DNA of 62,219 nt, taken from Acidobacteriota bacterium. Its GTDB lineage: Bacteria > Acidobacteriota > Vicinamibacteria > Marinacidobacterales > Marinacidobacteraceae. The stretch is from NCBI GenBank assembly GCA_022826825.1, contig JAJDUD010000024.1, positions 227,084 to 289,302 on the forward strand. Reading direction: 5' to 3'. Below the pieces are notes generated by a model. The model saw only the letters and a program-made list of their open reading frames with translations, was not told the origin of the DNA and did no database searches. Shown in pieces: positions 27,101-35,760 of this stretch (positions within the stretch are counted from its first letter, which is position 1; the number at the start of each line of letters is the position of its first letter). Both the position numbers and the translations under genes were made by a program.

Positions 27101-27754
27101 CCCCCCCTGGTCCACCGACGTGAAGGAAACAAGCAGCCCCGGATCTCCCGGCGCCTCGGAAATCGCGTCCCGGGAAGCCTCGAGCGCCGCCTTGGCGTTC
27201 AGGGTGTCAAAACAGGTCTCCACCAGCAGGAGGTCCGCCCCTCCCGCCAGGAGGCCCGCCGCCTGTTCCCGGTAGGCGTCCCGCAGCTCGTCCCAGGAAA
27301 CGGCCCGGAAGGCGGGGTCCGAAACGTTGGGAGACACGCTCAGGGTGCGGTTCGTGGGGCCCATGGAGCCCAGCACGAAACAGTCCCGCCCCGCACCGTC
27401 GGCGACCCGGCGCGCGATCTCCGCGCCGCGGCGGTTGATCTCGAAAGCGCGTCCTTCGAGGCCGTAGTCGAGGAGGGAGACGGCGTTCGCATTGAAGGTG
27501 TTGGTGGTGAGGGCATCCGCCCCGGCGGCGCGGTAGAGGCGATGCACCTTCTCCACCAGGTCCGGCCGGGTCAGGGACAGGACATCGTGGAGACCCTGGA
27601 GCGGTTTCGGATGCTCCCGGAGCGCATCGCCGCGAAAGCCCGCCTCGTCGAGCCGTTCGGCCTGCAGCAGGGTGCCGATGGCCCCGTCGAAGACCACGAT
27701 CCGCTCGGAGATCGCCCCCAGGAACCCGGCCCGGCCCAAATGCGTCGCGCTCAT
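24104..27754 (-). CDS. metH: Cobalamin-dependent methionine synthase
   Basis: The protein has 1216 residues and all four MetH modules. The homocysteine methyltransferase domain has zinc Cys in VNCSIG and [10 protein letters not shown]. The pterin domain (about 340-610) includes [14 protein letters not shown]. The cap and B12 domain has the cobalt-ligand His at about 752 in [14 protein letters not shown]. The C-terminal SAM-reactivation domain includes [13 protein letters not shown] and [11 protein letters not shown]. It makes methionine from homocysteine and 5-methyl-THF. I chose ATG 27754; a longer in-frame start would fall inside the repeat block. A TAGACT box lies 10 nt upstream. No cobalamin riboswitch was recognised. 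Confidence 0.96.
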   Translation of the reverse strand: MSATHLGRAGFLGAISERIVVFDGAIGTLLQAERLDEAGFRGDALREHPKPLQGLHDVLSLTRPDLVEKVHRLYRAAGADALTTNTFNANAVSLLDYGLEGRAFEINRRGAEIARRVADGAGRDCFVLGSMGPTNRTLSVSPNVSDPAFRAVSWDELRDAYREQAAGLLAGGADLLLVETCFDTLNAKAALEASRDAISEAPGDPGLLVSFTSVDQGGRNLTGQDSEAFWVSVEHAQVTAAGVNCSIGAEAMRPIVDLLSRLAPVPVGAVPNAGLPNELGGYDEAPEITAAALGALAEDGLVNFVGGCCGTGPDHIRAVRRAVNGVRPRRPPAPSPRLRLAGTEPLVRPESAFLVVGERTNVTGSRRFARLIRDDRFEAAVSVARDQVAGGANLLDVNMDAGLLESEAAMGRFLRLIAMEPDIARLPIMVDSSRIEVIEAGLRALPGKGIVNSLSLKDGEEAFLAAARRIRRFGAAVIVMAFDEEGQAVDAARKVAICGRAYRLLTERAGFPPEDIIFDPNVLAVATGIPEHDRYGVEFIDAIPGIRAAAPGSLISGGISNLSFAFRGNEGVRQAMNAVFLHHAIAAGLDMGIVNAGRLPVYDEIEATLRERVEDVVLARRGDATERLLAIADRAGAGRKAAAVDDSWRRRPVAERLAHAVVNGILDHVERDADEARRGMPSALAVIEGPLMDGMRVVGDRFGDGRMFLPQVVKSARVMKKAVAVLEPYMESDEASGPRERIVLATVKGDVHDIGKSIVGIVLACNGYRVDDLGVMVPADRILDTARDNGADLIGLSGLITPSLDEMERFAAEMERRGVTLPLLIGGATTSSRHTALRIAPRRSGPVVHVADASRTSGVVRALLGESSMSFVEENRRIQEAERGRPRGRRPPLLDLAAARRRAPEFPRPERLEPAFRGPRARRNVPVAELARYVDWTPFFHAWEFRGTFPALLEREATRTEARELHRNALERLGRLAGDPRLEAHAVYGFFPAAREGDDILIWRPEGLDEAPEHRIPTLRQQEDRPGPRLAAADFLGAAEAGRPPAGGADVIGAFAVTAGHGLADLVAEAEAAGDDYDALLLRSLGDRLAEALAEWLHEQARRDLGYGKSENLTPEDLIRGRFRGIRPAPGYPATPDLGILNEIFRLLDAEAAIGVELTESFAIRPAASVAGLYFASPEARYFSVGTIGRDQLEDYARRRGIPVAAAERLLRRHLG

Positions 27755-27764
27755 CGCGAGGGGA

Positions 27765-27770
27765 AGTCTA
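27765..27770 (-). promoter_or_regulatory. TAGACT -10 box of metH
   Basis: Minus-strand TAGACT lies 10 nt before ATG 27754 and just outside the conserved flank of repeat copy 2. It supports the short metH start. Confidence 0.55.
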
Positions 27771-27835
27771 GGGAGGAGCGCCCATGCGCGCGTCCTCCTG
27801 CGCACCCCGCCGGGCATGAAAATGCCGAGGTGCCA

Positions 27836-28041
27836 GGAGCGCCGGTCTTCAGACCGGCAACGCGGCCGCAGGCCGCGAAACTCCCGGCGCTGTTGCGCCT
27901 CATTGCGGGGACCCGAAACAAGGACGGCGAAGCGGAGGTAGCGCGCGCGGTTGTCTCTGCGCGATTCCCTTGAACGAGGCTGCCATGCGGCGAAAAGACG
28001 CCGGGAGTTTCGCCCGCTGCGCGGGCGATGCCGGTCTGAAG
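27836..28041. mobile_element. MITE/REP-like element, copy 2 (right arm truncated)
   Basis: The left arm 27836-27887 matches the other copies except for one base. The right arm starts at 28001 and keeps the CGCCCGC-TGC-GCGGGCG hairpin, but breaks off inside the outer palindrome (…GGTCTGAAGGCCCC). The core is close to those of copies 1 and 3. It occupies the 427-bp gap between divergent metH and the symporter gene, together with a conserved left flank at 27774-27835. Nothing else is seen in this gap apart from a likely promoter near 28146. Confidence 0.7.
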
Positions 28042-28145
28042 GCCCCCACCGGGAGGACTGGCCGGCGCTCCTGGCCTTCGTGTCCGGCGCCGCTTTCGCC
28101 TGCGGCGGCGCGGGCGCCGGGGAGCCCGGCCACCCCGGTCACGGG

Positions 28146-28151
28146 TACCAT
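28146..28151 (+). promoter_or_regulatory. Candidate -10 (TACCAT) of the symporter gene
   Basis: TACCAT lies 30 nt before ATG 28182, with GGAGGG at 28168-28173 as ribosome-binding site. In contrast to many neighbours this would be a leadered mRNA. Confidence 0.3.
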
Positions 28152-28181
28152 GCCGGGCAGCTCCACCGGAGGGTTCCGCGC

Positions 28182-29405
28182 ATGCCGCTTTACGTACAGG
28201 TCGTCCTGGGCGCGGTGGGTGGTGTGCTCGCCGGGATGCTTTTCGGCGAGGCGGCGGCCGTCCTGCAACCCATCGCGGACCTGTTCGTGCGGCTGCTCCG
28301 CATGATCATCGCTCCCCTGATCTTCGTCACGCTGGCGCTCGCCCTCACGCGTACCGGAGGCAGGGGCGCCGGCCGGATCGGGGTCCGGGCGATCGTCTAC
28401 AACCTGAGCACCCTGTCGGTGGCGCTGGCGCTCGGCATCGGGATCGCCGTGTGGCTCGGGCCGGGCCGCGGAGTGGACATTGCCGCTCTCGGTGGTGCGG
28501 ACCAGGCGGGGGGCGCGGCCCCCGGAGCGGCGCGCTCCATCATGGACATCCTGGTGAGCATCGTGCCGACGAACATCGTCGGGGCCTTCGCCGAAGCCGA
28601 AGTCCTCCAGGTGCTCTTCCTCGCGATCCTGTTCGGCGTCGCCGTGAACGCCCTCGGCGCCGACCGGGTGAAACCGCTCATCGACGTTCTGCAGGCCGTG
28701 AACGATGTCCTGTACCGCATCGTCCACTGGGTCGTGCGGCTCGCGCCGGCCGGGGTGTTCGCGATTCTGGCCGCGGTGGTGGGCCGGTCCGGCCTGGACA
28801 TTCTGGGGACGCTGCTCTGGTACGCCACGGTCTGCCTGATCGCCACCGTGGCGCATGTGGGCGGGGTCCACGCCATGCTGCTGCGGCTGTGGGCCCGCCA
28901 GCCGCTCGGGAAACTGCTGCGGGCGTTGCGCGAGCCGCTGCCCATCGCCTTCGCCTCGGTCTCGACGGCGGCGGCGCTTCCGGTGTCCATGGCGGCGGTT
29001 CCGCGCGAGACCGGGATCTCCGAAAAGGTCGCCGGGTTCGTGCTGCCCTTCGGGGCGGCGGCCGGGCGCGACTCCAGCGGGATCTACCAGGTGGTGTCGG
29101 TCGTCGCCATCGCCCAGCTCGTGGGGCGTCCGCTGGACATGGGCGAACTGGGCCTTCTGTGGGTCACCGCGATCCTGAGTTCGCTGGCGGTCTCGGGCGT
29201 GCCCGCGGCGAGCTTCGTGAACCTCACCATCCTGCTGGGGGCGCTGGGGCTGCCGGTCACGCTGTCGGCGCTGGTGCTGGCCGTCGAACGGCCGCTCGAC
29301 CACCTCCGCACGACCGGCAACCTCATCGGCCAGATCTCCAACGCGATCTTCACCGGGGCCACCACCGGGGAGATCGCCTCCCGGGGAGCCACGCGGGGCG
29401 GATGA
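28182..29405 (+). CDS. Dicarboxylate/amino acid:cation symporter (DAACS family)
   Basis: The protein has 407 residues from ATG 28182, preceded by GGAGGG. About eight to ten membrane segments are present. FVRLLRMIIAPLIFVTLALAL is the typical early DAACS motif. The re-entrant hairpin reads FASVSTAAALPVSM, and the later motif PFGAAAGRDSSGIY stands where 'PlGatiNmdGtaiy' is usual, so the NMDGT cation-site motif is altered. It probably takes up dicarboxylates or acidic amino acids with Na+ or H+, but the changed motif makes the specificity uncertain. It is ATGA-coupled to the lipoprotein protease gene. Confidence 0.85.
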   Translation: MPLYVQVVLGAVGGVLAGMLFGEAAAVLQPIADLFVRLLRMIIAPLIFVTLALALTRTGGRGAGRIGVRAIVYNLSTLSVALALGIGIAVWLGPGRGVDIAALGGADQAGGAAPGAARSIMDILVSIVPTNIVGAFAEAEVLQVLFLAILFGVAVNALGADRVKPLIDVLQAVNDVLYRIVHWVVRLAPAGVFAILAAVVGRSGLDILGTLLWYATVCLIATVAHVGGVHAMLLRLWARQPLGKLLRALREPLPIAFASVSTAAALPVSMAAVPRETGISEKVAGFVLPFGAAAGRDSSGIYQVVSVVAIAQLVGRPLDMGELGLLWVTAILSSLAVSGVPAASFVNLTILLGALGLPVTLSALVLAVERPLDHLRTTGNLIGQISNAIFTGATTGEIASRGATRGG

Positions 29406-30394
29406 AGGCTGGCTGGCTCGCTGTCTGCGGCCTCGTTCTCACTTCGTGCGGCGGGGGCGAGCCGGCCGCGCCCACCACCCCGCCGGCGCCTCCGGCATCG
29501 GCCAGCGTCCGGGGGATCCTCACGAGGACGGTCGAAGGCGGTCCGGTGGCGGGCGCCACCCTGAGCGCCGGGGGGATGACCGCCCGGTCCGGGGCCGACG
29601 GCTCCTTCGCGCTCGATCTTCCCGCGGGGGACCATCGGCTCACGGTGTCCGGGCCCGGCATCGTGGAGCGCACCACCACCATCCGGGCCCCGAACGTCGG
29701 CCTGGCGCTCGACGTGATCCCGGCCGGAGGGCCGTGGAATCTCGACTTCTACCGGGAGATCGCCCGGAACGGGGCTGGGGGCGGCGAGCTGGAACCGCTC
29801 ATCCCCTGGGATTCCGAGCCTACCTTCTACATCGACGCCCGCCCGGAACCCACGACCGGTGCCGAGATTCCGGCCGAGACCATCGACTTCGTGCGGGAGG
29901 CCATCCGCATCACGGTGCCGCTCCTCAGCGGCGGGCGCTTCCGGGGCGAGCGGATCGAGGTGACCCGGGAGCCGCCCGCGGACATGACGCCGGGAACGGT
30001 GATCCTCCGCTGGAACGCCGCCGAGGTCTCCGAACGCGCGGAGACGGCGGATGCGTTCGCCTACCGGGTGGGCGGCGACGCCAACGTGGTGGTGTTCCGC
30101 CATCTGGACCAGACGAGGGCAGTGCACCACGAGATCGGCCACGTGATGGGGCTCTACCACCCGCTGGGCGGCCTGCGGCCCTCCCACATGTGGTACTCCG
30201 GGGAACTGGAGCCGCCCCACTTCACCGAGTGGGACATCTTTCACGCTCAGGTGGTCTATGCGCGGCCGGCCGGGAACACGGACGTGGACGTGGACCCGCC
30301 CGGATTCGTGGTCGGGGGGACACCCGCGGCGGCCGGGGCGCGGGCCGGACCCGTCGTCTGCTTCTTCCCCGAACGGACTCCCGAACGGAACTGA
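29402..30394 (+). CDS. Lipoprotein zinc metalloprotease with carboxypeptidase-like Ig domain
   Basis: The protein has 330 residues with a lipobox LTSC (Cys16). Residues 35-115 form a regulatory-like beta domain ('VRGILTRTVEGGPVAGATLSAGG'). Further on, HEIGHVMGLYH (243-253) is a complete metzincin-type zinc site with the third His six residues after the second, followed by a Met-containing SHMWYSGE segment that may be the Met-turn. The protein is therefore a surface or periplasmic lipoprotein protease. It shares an operon with the symporter (ATGA overlap), which could link proteolysis to uptake. The substrate is unknown. Confidence 0.7.
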   Translation: MKAGWLAVCGLVLTSCGGGEPAAPTTPPAPPASASVRGILTRTVEGGPVAGATLSAGGMTARSGADGSFALDLPAGDHRLTVSGPGIVERTTTIRAPNVGLALDVIPAGGPWNLDFYREIARNGAGGGELEPLIPWDSEPTFYIDARPEPTTGAEIPAETIDFVREAIRITVPLLSGGRFRGERIEVTREPPADMTPGTVILRWNAAEVSERAETADAFAYRVGGDANVVVFRHLDQTRAVHHEIGHVMGLYHPLGGLRPSHMWYSGELEPPHFTEWDIFHAQVVYARPAGNTDVDVDPPGFVVGGTPAAAGARAGPVVCFFPERTPERN

Positions 30395-32041
30395 TCAGCG
30401 GACCAGCAGGTTCCGCGCGCGCCGGTCCGCGGCCGGGTCCTCGAGCGCCGCGAGCAGCCACGCTCCGAAGCCCGGCCCGTAGCGGTTGGCGAAGACGAGC
30501 GGACTGAGCCGGCGTTCCTGCGGCGCGCCTCCGGGGAAGAGAGCGTTCCGGGCGCGCAGGAAGCGCTGCCGGCGCTCTTCGTCGCGGCGCTTCGCGGCGC
30601 GGACGCTCTTCACCTCGAGGTCGGCGAGGATCGCGTGCACCTTGCCGCGGGCGCGGCGGACCGCCGCCGTCAGGCTCCGGTCGACCGCGCCGGCGGCCTG
30701 CTCGACGTCGGCGAGCGAGGCGTCCACGACCTCGTTGGCCTTCGCGAACGCCGACTGGGCGGCGGGGTCGGCGGCCCGCCGATTGAGGGCCGCCTCGTCG
30801 CCGGCCGAGAGTTCATCGAAGCCGATTCCGTCGTGATCGAGCACGCGGAGCTGGGACCTGGTGAGGACGGCGACCTGATGCCGGGGGATCACGAGGGGAC
30901 GCGGGATCCGGTGGAGGCCGTAGAGATCTCCCATCTGGGCGTGGTAGGCGATCTCCGACGGTCCGCCGACGTACATCGCGGTCGGCAGCAGGAAGTCCTG
31001 GACCAGCGGCCTGAGCAGCACAGCGGCGCTCAGGCGCTCGACACAGCCGTCGAGAACCGCTTCCGGCCGCTCTCCGGCGGCATCGGTGCGAACCCGGGCC
31101 CGCACTCCGGCAGGTCCCGTGCAGAAGACGCCGTAGCCCTCGGGGCCGGCCTGCCCCGGGAAGCCGACCGCCTCGATTTCCCGGGTCCGGGCCGTGATCC
31201 GCCGGCGGCCTTCGGCTTCGTGCCGGACCGCGTCCTCGTACACGGGAAAGGCGAGCCGCTTGAGTTCCGGGCTGGTGGGGTCCATCACCACGAGCCCCGA
31301 ACCCCGCGAGAGGTACAGGAGCAGCCGGCCGAACGCTTCCGAAAGCGACCGGCCGGGCGCGTAGCAGTCCCGGGCGGCGAGCAGGAGATCTCCGGTGTAT
31401 TCCGTTTCGGGAAGGACCTCCGGCAACTGCGCGTGCAGGTCGAGGATCGAGTCGTCCAGGACCCGGCGGAACGCCGGCAGGCCGACGTGTTCGTCCTCCG
31501 GCTCGTAACGGAGCGGGTGCGGGGAGCCCGGGCGGTCCAGCAGCCAGGCGTTTCGAATCTCCTCGAAGTCGTGGTCGTCGCCTTCGATCCAGAAGACCGG
31601 GACCGCCGGTTGGCCGGTCTGCGCCTCCAGTTCGCCGGCGGCGGCGACCGTGGACATCGCCTTGATGAGCGAATAGAGCGGGCCTCCGAACAGTCCGGGC
31701 TGCTGACCGGTGACGACCGCCAGCGTTTCCCCGCTGCGGAGGCGCTCCGCCGAAGCGAGGGCGGCCGCGTCCGCCCCCCAGGCGCGGTTCGTGGAGCCGA
31801 TCACGCCGGCGGCGGCCGCCCGGACGGCGTCGGGAGGCCGGGGTGTTCCGATGCGCGCGTAAGCCCCCGCCGCGAAGGGATCGGGAAGCAGCTCGGAGAA
31901 ACGCTCGGGACTGCGGGTCCAGGCGTCGAAGAACGTCCCGCGGCGGAACGGGAGGGTGCGCACGAGGCGGGCTGGATATTCCACGGCGGCCGGACGGCTG
32001 TCCCGGGCGGGAGTTTCGGTCGGGGTTGCCGCGGGGGTCAT
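30395..32041 (-). CDS. bshC: Bacillithiol biosynthesis cysteine-adding enzyme BshC
   Basis: The protein has 548 residues. BshC joins cysteine to GlcN-malate to complete bacillithiol. Diagnostic stretches are VVTGQQPGLFGGPLYSLIKA and FWIEGDDHDFEEI, the latter being the conserved 'GEDHDFdEi' nucleotide-fold motif. A C-terminal coiled coil (about 430-500) is also typical. The start overlaps the lepB stop (ATGA), so it is the third gene of argS-lepB-bshC. bshA and bshB are not in the window. Its presence implies bacillithiol as the low-molecular-weight thiol. Confidence 0.92.
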   Translation of the reverse strand: MTPAATPTETPARDSRPAAVEYPARLVRTLPFRRGTFFDAWTRSPERFSELLPDPFAAGAYARIGTPRPPDAVRAAAAGVIGSTNRAWGADAAALASAERLRSGETLAVVTGQQPGLFGGPLYSLIKAMSTVAAAGELEAQTGQPAVPVFWIEGDDHDFEEIRNAWLLDRPGSPHPLRYEPEDEHVGLPAFRRVLDDSILDLHAQLPEVLPETEYTGDLLLAARDCYAPGRSLSEAFGRLLLYLSRGSGLVVMDPTSPELKRLAFPVYEDAVRHEAEGRRRITARTREIEAVGFPGQAGPEGYGVFCTGPAGVRARVRTDAAGERPEAVLDGCVERLSAAVLLRPLVQDFLLPTAMYVGGPSEIAYHAQMGDLYGLHRIPRPLVIPRHQVAVLTRSQLRVLDHDGIGFDELSAGDEAALNRRAADPAAQSAFAKANEVVDASLADVEQAAGAVDRSLTAAVRRARGKVHAILADLEVKSVRAAKRRDEERRQRFLRARNALFPGGAPQERRLSPLVFANRYGPGFGAWLLAALEDPAADRRARNLLVR

Positions 32042-32610
32042 GGGGTCACGAACCCGATCCGCCGCCAGGGAAACACCCGGATCACGGCCTCCCCGAGAAT
32101 GGCGTCTCTCGAAACGGCGCCCCAGTGGCGGCTGTCGCTGCTGCCGCTCCGGTTGTCCCCAAGCACGAAGTACTCGCCCGCGGCGAGGGTCATCGAGACC
32201 GAGCCCGGCCCGCGGGCGGCAAGGGGACCGCCGCTCCCGGCGGCATTCGCCACCGGCGTCACGACCTCTTGGAGCGGGCGGCTCGCCCCGGACCCGGGGA
32301 GCACCTCCACCTCGTCGCCCAGAAAACGCACCGTGTCGCCCGGCACGGCGATCACGCGCTTCACCATGACGGTGGCCTCGTTGGACGGGTCCCGGAACAG
32401 GACCACGTCGTCCCGGGTGATGGAAGCGAGACGCATCCCCACCTTGTTGACCAGCACGCGTTCTCCGGAGCGGAGCGTCGGCGCCATGCTCGACCCCTGG
32501 ATCCGGTACACCTGCGCGCCATACGCCATGACGAGCCAGGCGAGCGCCGCGGCGATCGCCGCGGTACGGGTGAAACGCAGGATCGGGCGGAGCAGGCGCG
32601 GCGGCGTCAT
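32038..32610 (-). CDS. lepB: Signal peptidase I
   Basis: The protein has 190 residues. One N-terminal TM (about 14-32) is followed by the catalytic Ser41 in QGSSMAPTL and the general base Lys84 in VKRVIAVPGD. The GDNRSGSSDSRHWG motif (box E) is complete. It removes signal peptides from exported proteins, of which this window encodes many. It is ATGA-coupled to argS upstream and to bshC downstream. Confidence 0.95.
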   Translation of the reverse strand: MTPPRLLRPILRFTRTAAIAAALAWLVMAYGAQVYRIQGSSMAPTLRSGERVLVNKVGMRLASITRDDVVLFRDPSNEATVMVKRVIAVPGDTVRFLGDEVEVLPGSGASRPLQEVVTPVANAAGSGGPLAARGPGSVSMTLAAGEYFVLGDNRSGSSDSRHWGAVSRDAILGEAVIRVFPWRRIGFVTP

Positions 32611-34520
32611 CACATCCGTTCCGGGACCGGGATTCCGAGCAGCGCCAGCCCTTGCCGGTGCTGGGCGAAGAAGGTCTCCACCGCGTAGGTGCGCAGCGCG
32701 CGCGCGGCGGCGTCCGGCTCGCCGGCAATGCGGTAGCGGTGGTAGAAGCCGTTGAAGCGCTGCGCTCCCTCGTAGGCCCAGCGGGCGAGGACCTGCGGGT
32801 CTTCGCTGGCGGCGGCCGCCGCGGCCGCCTCCCGGAGGCCGAGCGCGCCCCGGAGCAGGACCCAGAGGTCCGCCGCCTCCTCCGGGTCCCGCTGGGCGAG
32901 GAGATCGTCGAAATCCCCGGGGGGGAGCGGCGGGATTTCGGGAAGGGCGCGCTCGACCCGGGCCAGGATCTTCGCCGCCCGGACCGCCGCGTACTGCAGG
33001 TACGGTCCGGTGGCGCCTTCGAGGCTGAGGGCCTCTTCGAGGTCGAAGACGATGAGCTGGTTCTTCGTCACCCGCACCATCAGGTAGCGCAACGCTCCGA
33101 CCGCGATCGCGAGCGCCACGACGCGCCGCTCCCCGGCCGGAAGATCCGGATTCCGCGCCGCGACTTCCCGGCCCGCGCGTTCGAGGAGCGCGTCGAGGAA
33201 GTCGTCGGCCTTGATGCCGATGCCCTTCCGGCCGGAAACCTCCACCGCGCCGTCCCCCGCGGTGGCGCCGAGGCCGAGGGCCTCGGCCGTGGCCGGCGTC
33301 AGGGCCACCATCTCGTAGGAAAGGTGCCGCGTCCGGGCCCGGTCGGTCTCGGAGGTCAGCCGGGCGACCGCCTCCTGAACGACCTGCTGGGTGTAGGACT
33401 GCCGCGCGTCGATCACGTGATGGACGAGCGCCGCCGCACCGAAGCTCGGGGTGTCGGGTTCCTCGGGCCCGGAGGTGCTCATCCAGGCGCGCCTGCCGTC
33501 GGGATACTCGTAGAACCGCCGCCACCGGAAGTCGCGGTCCAGCAGCCCGAGCTGCCACATCTGGTACGCGATGTCCTTGCCCACGTAGGTCACGGTGGCG
33601 TTCGAGCGCACGATGACCTTTTCGCCGTCCTGGGCGAGATCGGTGTCCATGACCCAGCAGCCGCGGTTCCGGCCGGACTCGCTCCGGCGGATGGCGCCGC
33701 CGTCCCGGAGCAACTCGAAAGCCCGTTCCCAGAAACGGAGATGGAGGATCGACTTCTCGCAGGGCAGGAGGTCGTAGCGGACCCCGATCCGCTCCATGGT
33801 TTCGAGGTGCCGGCGCGCGATGGCGTTGGCAACGATCCTCCCGATCCCGGCCCACGGTTCCTCGCCGTGTTCGAGCCCGTGGAGCGCTTCCTGACGCGCT
33901 GCCGGCCCGCCCGGGTCTTCTTCGATCCAGCGGGACACCTCGGTGTAGAGGTCCCAGCAGAGATAGTCGAACCGCGGCTCCCCGGCAAGGCGGCGCACCT
34001 CGGCCGCGTCCGCGCCCCGGAGCCGCAGGAAGCCGAGCACCACGTCCGCGACCTGGACGCCGGTGTCGTCGATGTAGGTCTGGACCTCGATCCGGTGGCC
34101 CAGATAGCGGAGGATCCGGGCGAAAGCGTCACCGAGGGCGGCGTTCCGGAGATGGCCGATGTGGGCCGCCTTGTTCGGATTGATGCTGGTGTGCTCGACC
34201 ACGTGGATGCCGTCCGGTGCGTCCGCGCTGGTGCCGGCGAGCGACTGCCGGATCCACATTTCCCGGTTGAGAAAGACGTTGACGTACCCGGGACCGGCCA
34301 CCTCCACCCGCCGCACCTCGGGCCGCGTCGCGAGCGCATGCGCAAGCGTCTCGGCGATCTCCCGGGGTGGACGCCGCAGGTGGCGCGCCAATCCGAAGGC
34401 GGCGGGGAACGCGAGGTCTCCCTGGTCCGGCGACGGGGGGATCTCCGACACCACCGAGAAATCCGGCGCCCCCGCATCGGCGGCGGTCTCCCGGATGACT
34501 TCCTCGAGGGCGGCGAACAT
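32610..34520 (-). CDS. argS: Arginyl-tRNA synthetase
   Basis: The protein has 636 residues of class I ArgRS. The N-terminal Add-1 domain is followed by HTSINPNKAAHIGHLRNA with HIGH at 120-123. The KMSKS region is replaced by SGRKGIGIKADD, as in many ArgRS. The C-terminal anticodon-binding domain includes the typical 'FNGFYHRYRI' helix. The first gene of argS-lepB-bshC; its promoter box TAGACT sits 8 nt before the ATG, so the operon mRNA is probably leaderless. Confidence 0.96.
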   Translation of the reverse strand: MFAALEEVIRETAADAGAPDFSVVSEIPPSPDQGDLAFPAAFGLARHLRRPPREIAETLAHALATRPEVRRVEVAGPGYVNVFLNREMWIRQSLAGTSADAPDGIHVVEHTSINPNKAAHIGHLRNAALGDAFARILRYLGHRIEVQTYIDDTGVQVADVVLGFLRLRGADAAEVRRLAGEPRFDYLCWDLYTEVSRWIEEDPGGPAARQEALHGLEHGEEPWAGIGRIVANAIARRHLETMERIGVRYDLLPCEKSILHLRFWERAFELLRDGGAIRRSESGRNRGCWVMDTDLAQDGEKVIVRSNATVTYVGKDIAYQMWQLGLLDRDFRWRRFYEYPDGRRAWMSTSGPEEPDTPSFGAAALVHHVIDARQSYTQQVVQEAVARLTSETDRARTRHLSYEMVALTPATAEALGLGATAGDGAVEVSGRKGIGIKADDFLDALLERAGREVAARNPDLPAGERRVVALAIAVGALRYLMVRVTKNQLIVFDLEEALSLEGATGPYLQYAAVRAAKILARVERALPEIPPLPPGDFDDLLAQRDPEEAADLWVLLRGALGLREAAAAAAASEDPQVLARWAYEGAQRFNGFYHRYRIAGEPDAAARALRTYAVETFFAQHRQGLALLGIPVPERM

Positions 34521-34528
34521 CGGCGCGG

Positions 34529-34534
34529 AGTCTA
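34529..34534 (-). promoter_or_regulatory. TAGACT -10 box of argS-lepB-bshC
   Basis: Minus-strand TAGACT lies 8 nt before ATG 34520. Upstream sequence shows no TTGACA-like -35. Confidence 0.55.
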
Positions 34535-34556
34535 GTGTCCCGGAAATCGCGCGTTC

Positions 34557-34580
34557 TGGAACGCCGGCGTCCGGCCGGCG
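34557..34580. repeat. Short palindromic repeat of the GAACGCCGG family
   Basis: TGGAACGCCGGCGTCCGGCC plus GGCG can form a short GC-rich hairpin. It shares the GGAACGCCG start with the hairpin units at 55.5 and 56.2-56.6 kb, between argS and the VWA gene. Confidence 0.4.
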
Positions 34581-34596
34581 CCCCGATGCAGCCGGC

Positions 34597-35571
34597 TCAG
34601 GGAACGCTCGAGGGTTCGTAGGGCCCGTAGTAGCCGCGGCGGGCCCGTACTTCCACCTTGCCCACTTCCGGCGCCGTCACTTCCACCTCGATGCGGCGGT
34701 AACGTCCCTCGCGGCGGGTGTTCGAGGAGGCATAGCCGATCGTGTACTGGCTGTAGAGCTCGTCGAGGATGCGGTCGTAGAGCTCGTCGAGCTTCTCGAG
34801 GGAGGAAGCCAGGGCGTACGAGCCGCCGGTGGCATCGGCCATGGCGCGCAGGAAGCGGCCGTTCTCGAAGACCTGGGCGTGCCGGGAGCGGTCTCCGAAC
34901 TGGATCGAGTGGATGGTGGTGTCCCCGAGTTTCACGAGGTCGAGGGCCTCCGAGAACATCAGGGTGGACCGGGAGTCGGCGCCGTCGCTGAGAACCGCAA
35001 GCGTTTTCCTGCCGTCGTAGTCGTAGACGCGGTCGAGGAAGGTGGCGACCGCGTCGTAGAGCGCCGTCCAGCCCTCCGCCTCGATGTCGTAGATCCGGTT
35101 CGAGATGATGCGCTGGTCGTCGCTCGAGTACTCGGAGAGCCAGATGTTCTCGTCGAAACTGATGACGAACAGGTTCTCGGTCCTGGGGATGTTCGTGAGG
35201 AACTTGATCGCCGCTTCGTGCAGGAGCGGCAGGTCCTCCTCCATGCTGCCCGACGAATCGAGCAGGAGACCGATCACCTGTTTCTGGGAGAGTTCTTCCT
35301 TCTGGTCCGGCGGCAGGTCCACCCACGATTCCTCGAGCCCCGCTCCGAACACCAGGATCTCCTGTTCCACGCCGTCCTCCAGGACGCGGAAGTCCTCGAC
35401 CCCGAGACCCATGACGAACTCGCCGTCCTCGGTGGAGACCGCCACCGGTACCGAAACCAGGTCCACGCCTCCTTCGAACCGGAAGATCTCCTGCTCCTGG
35501 GCGGCCGCGGCGGAGGCGAACAGGACCATGCCGGCTCCCATCAGGCCCCGAAGGCGAGTCATGCGCGCCAT
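34597..35571 (-). CDS. VWFA-related protein of acidobacterial type
   Basis: The protein has 324 residues with a signal peptide (MGAGMVLFASAAAAQ). A short beta-domain with 'FRVLEDGVEQEI' precedes a von Willebrand A domain with intact MIDAS (DSSGSM, D105/S107/S109, then TALYDAV and LSDGAD). It ends with VRARRGYYGP. This architecture is the VWFA-related family abundant in Acidobacteriota, usually secreted and of unknown role. An alternative ATG lies at 35562. It sits alone between the argS operon and the MTHFR fusion, on the same strand as both. Confidence 0.85.
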   Translation of the reverse strand: MARMTRLRGLMGAGMVLFASAAAAQEQEIFRFEGGVDLVSVPVAVSTEDGEFVMGLGVEDFRVLEDGVEQEILVFGAGLEESWVDLPPDQKEELSQKQVIGLLLDSSGSMEEDLPLLHEAAIKFLTNIPRTENLFVISFDENIWLSEYSSDDQRIISNRIYDIEAEGWTALYDAVATFLDRVYDYDGRKTLAVLSDGADSRSTLMFSEALDLVKLGDTTIHSIQFGDRSRHAQVFENGRFLRAMADATGGSYALASSLEKLDELYDRILDELYSQYTIGYASSNTRREGRYRRIEVEVTAPEVGKVEVRARRGYYGPYEPSSVP

Positions 35572-35724
35572 TGTCGCACTCGGCCCTGAGTTGACGCGAG
35601 CGAGCCGCGGCGTCCCCGGTCGGGTTCGCGCCCGGAGGCCGCGAAACCCGCACGCCGCCATTCACCCACCCCCACCACAGCGCCCCGGTGGCGCCATCAA
35701 GACGCTCGGCCGACCCGCCGGACT

Positions 35725-35753
35725 GCATTTTCACGGCAACTGGCCGGCGCTCC
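35725..35753. repeat. Isolated right-flank remnant of the repeat element
   Basis: GCATTTTCACGGCAACTGGC and the following CGGCGCTCC repeat the sequence that borders element copies 1, 3 and 4 on the right, but without the element itself. It lies in the 189-bp gap 35572-35760. I read it as a decayed or excised copy. Confidence 0.55.
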
Positions 35754-35760
35754 GGAGCGG

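Noticed and set aside
27755..27817. Longer metH start, 21 codons upstream
   Set aside because: The extra residues would be translated from the conserved repeat flank and would lie upstream of the TAGACT box at 27765-27770.
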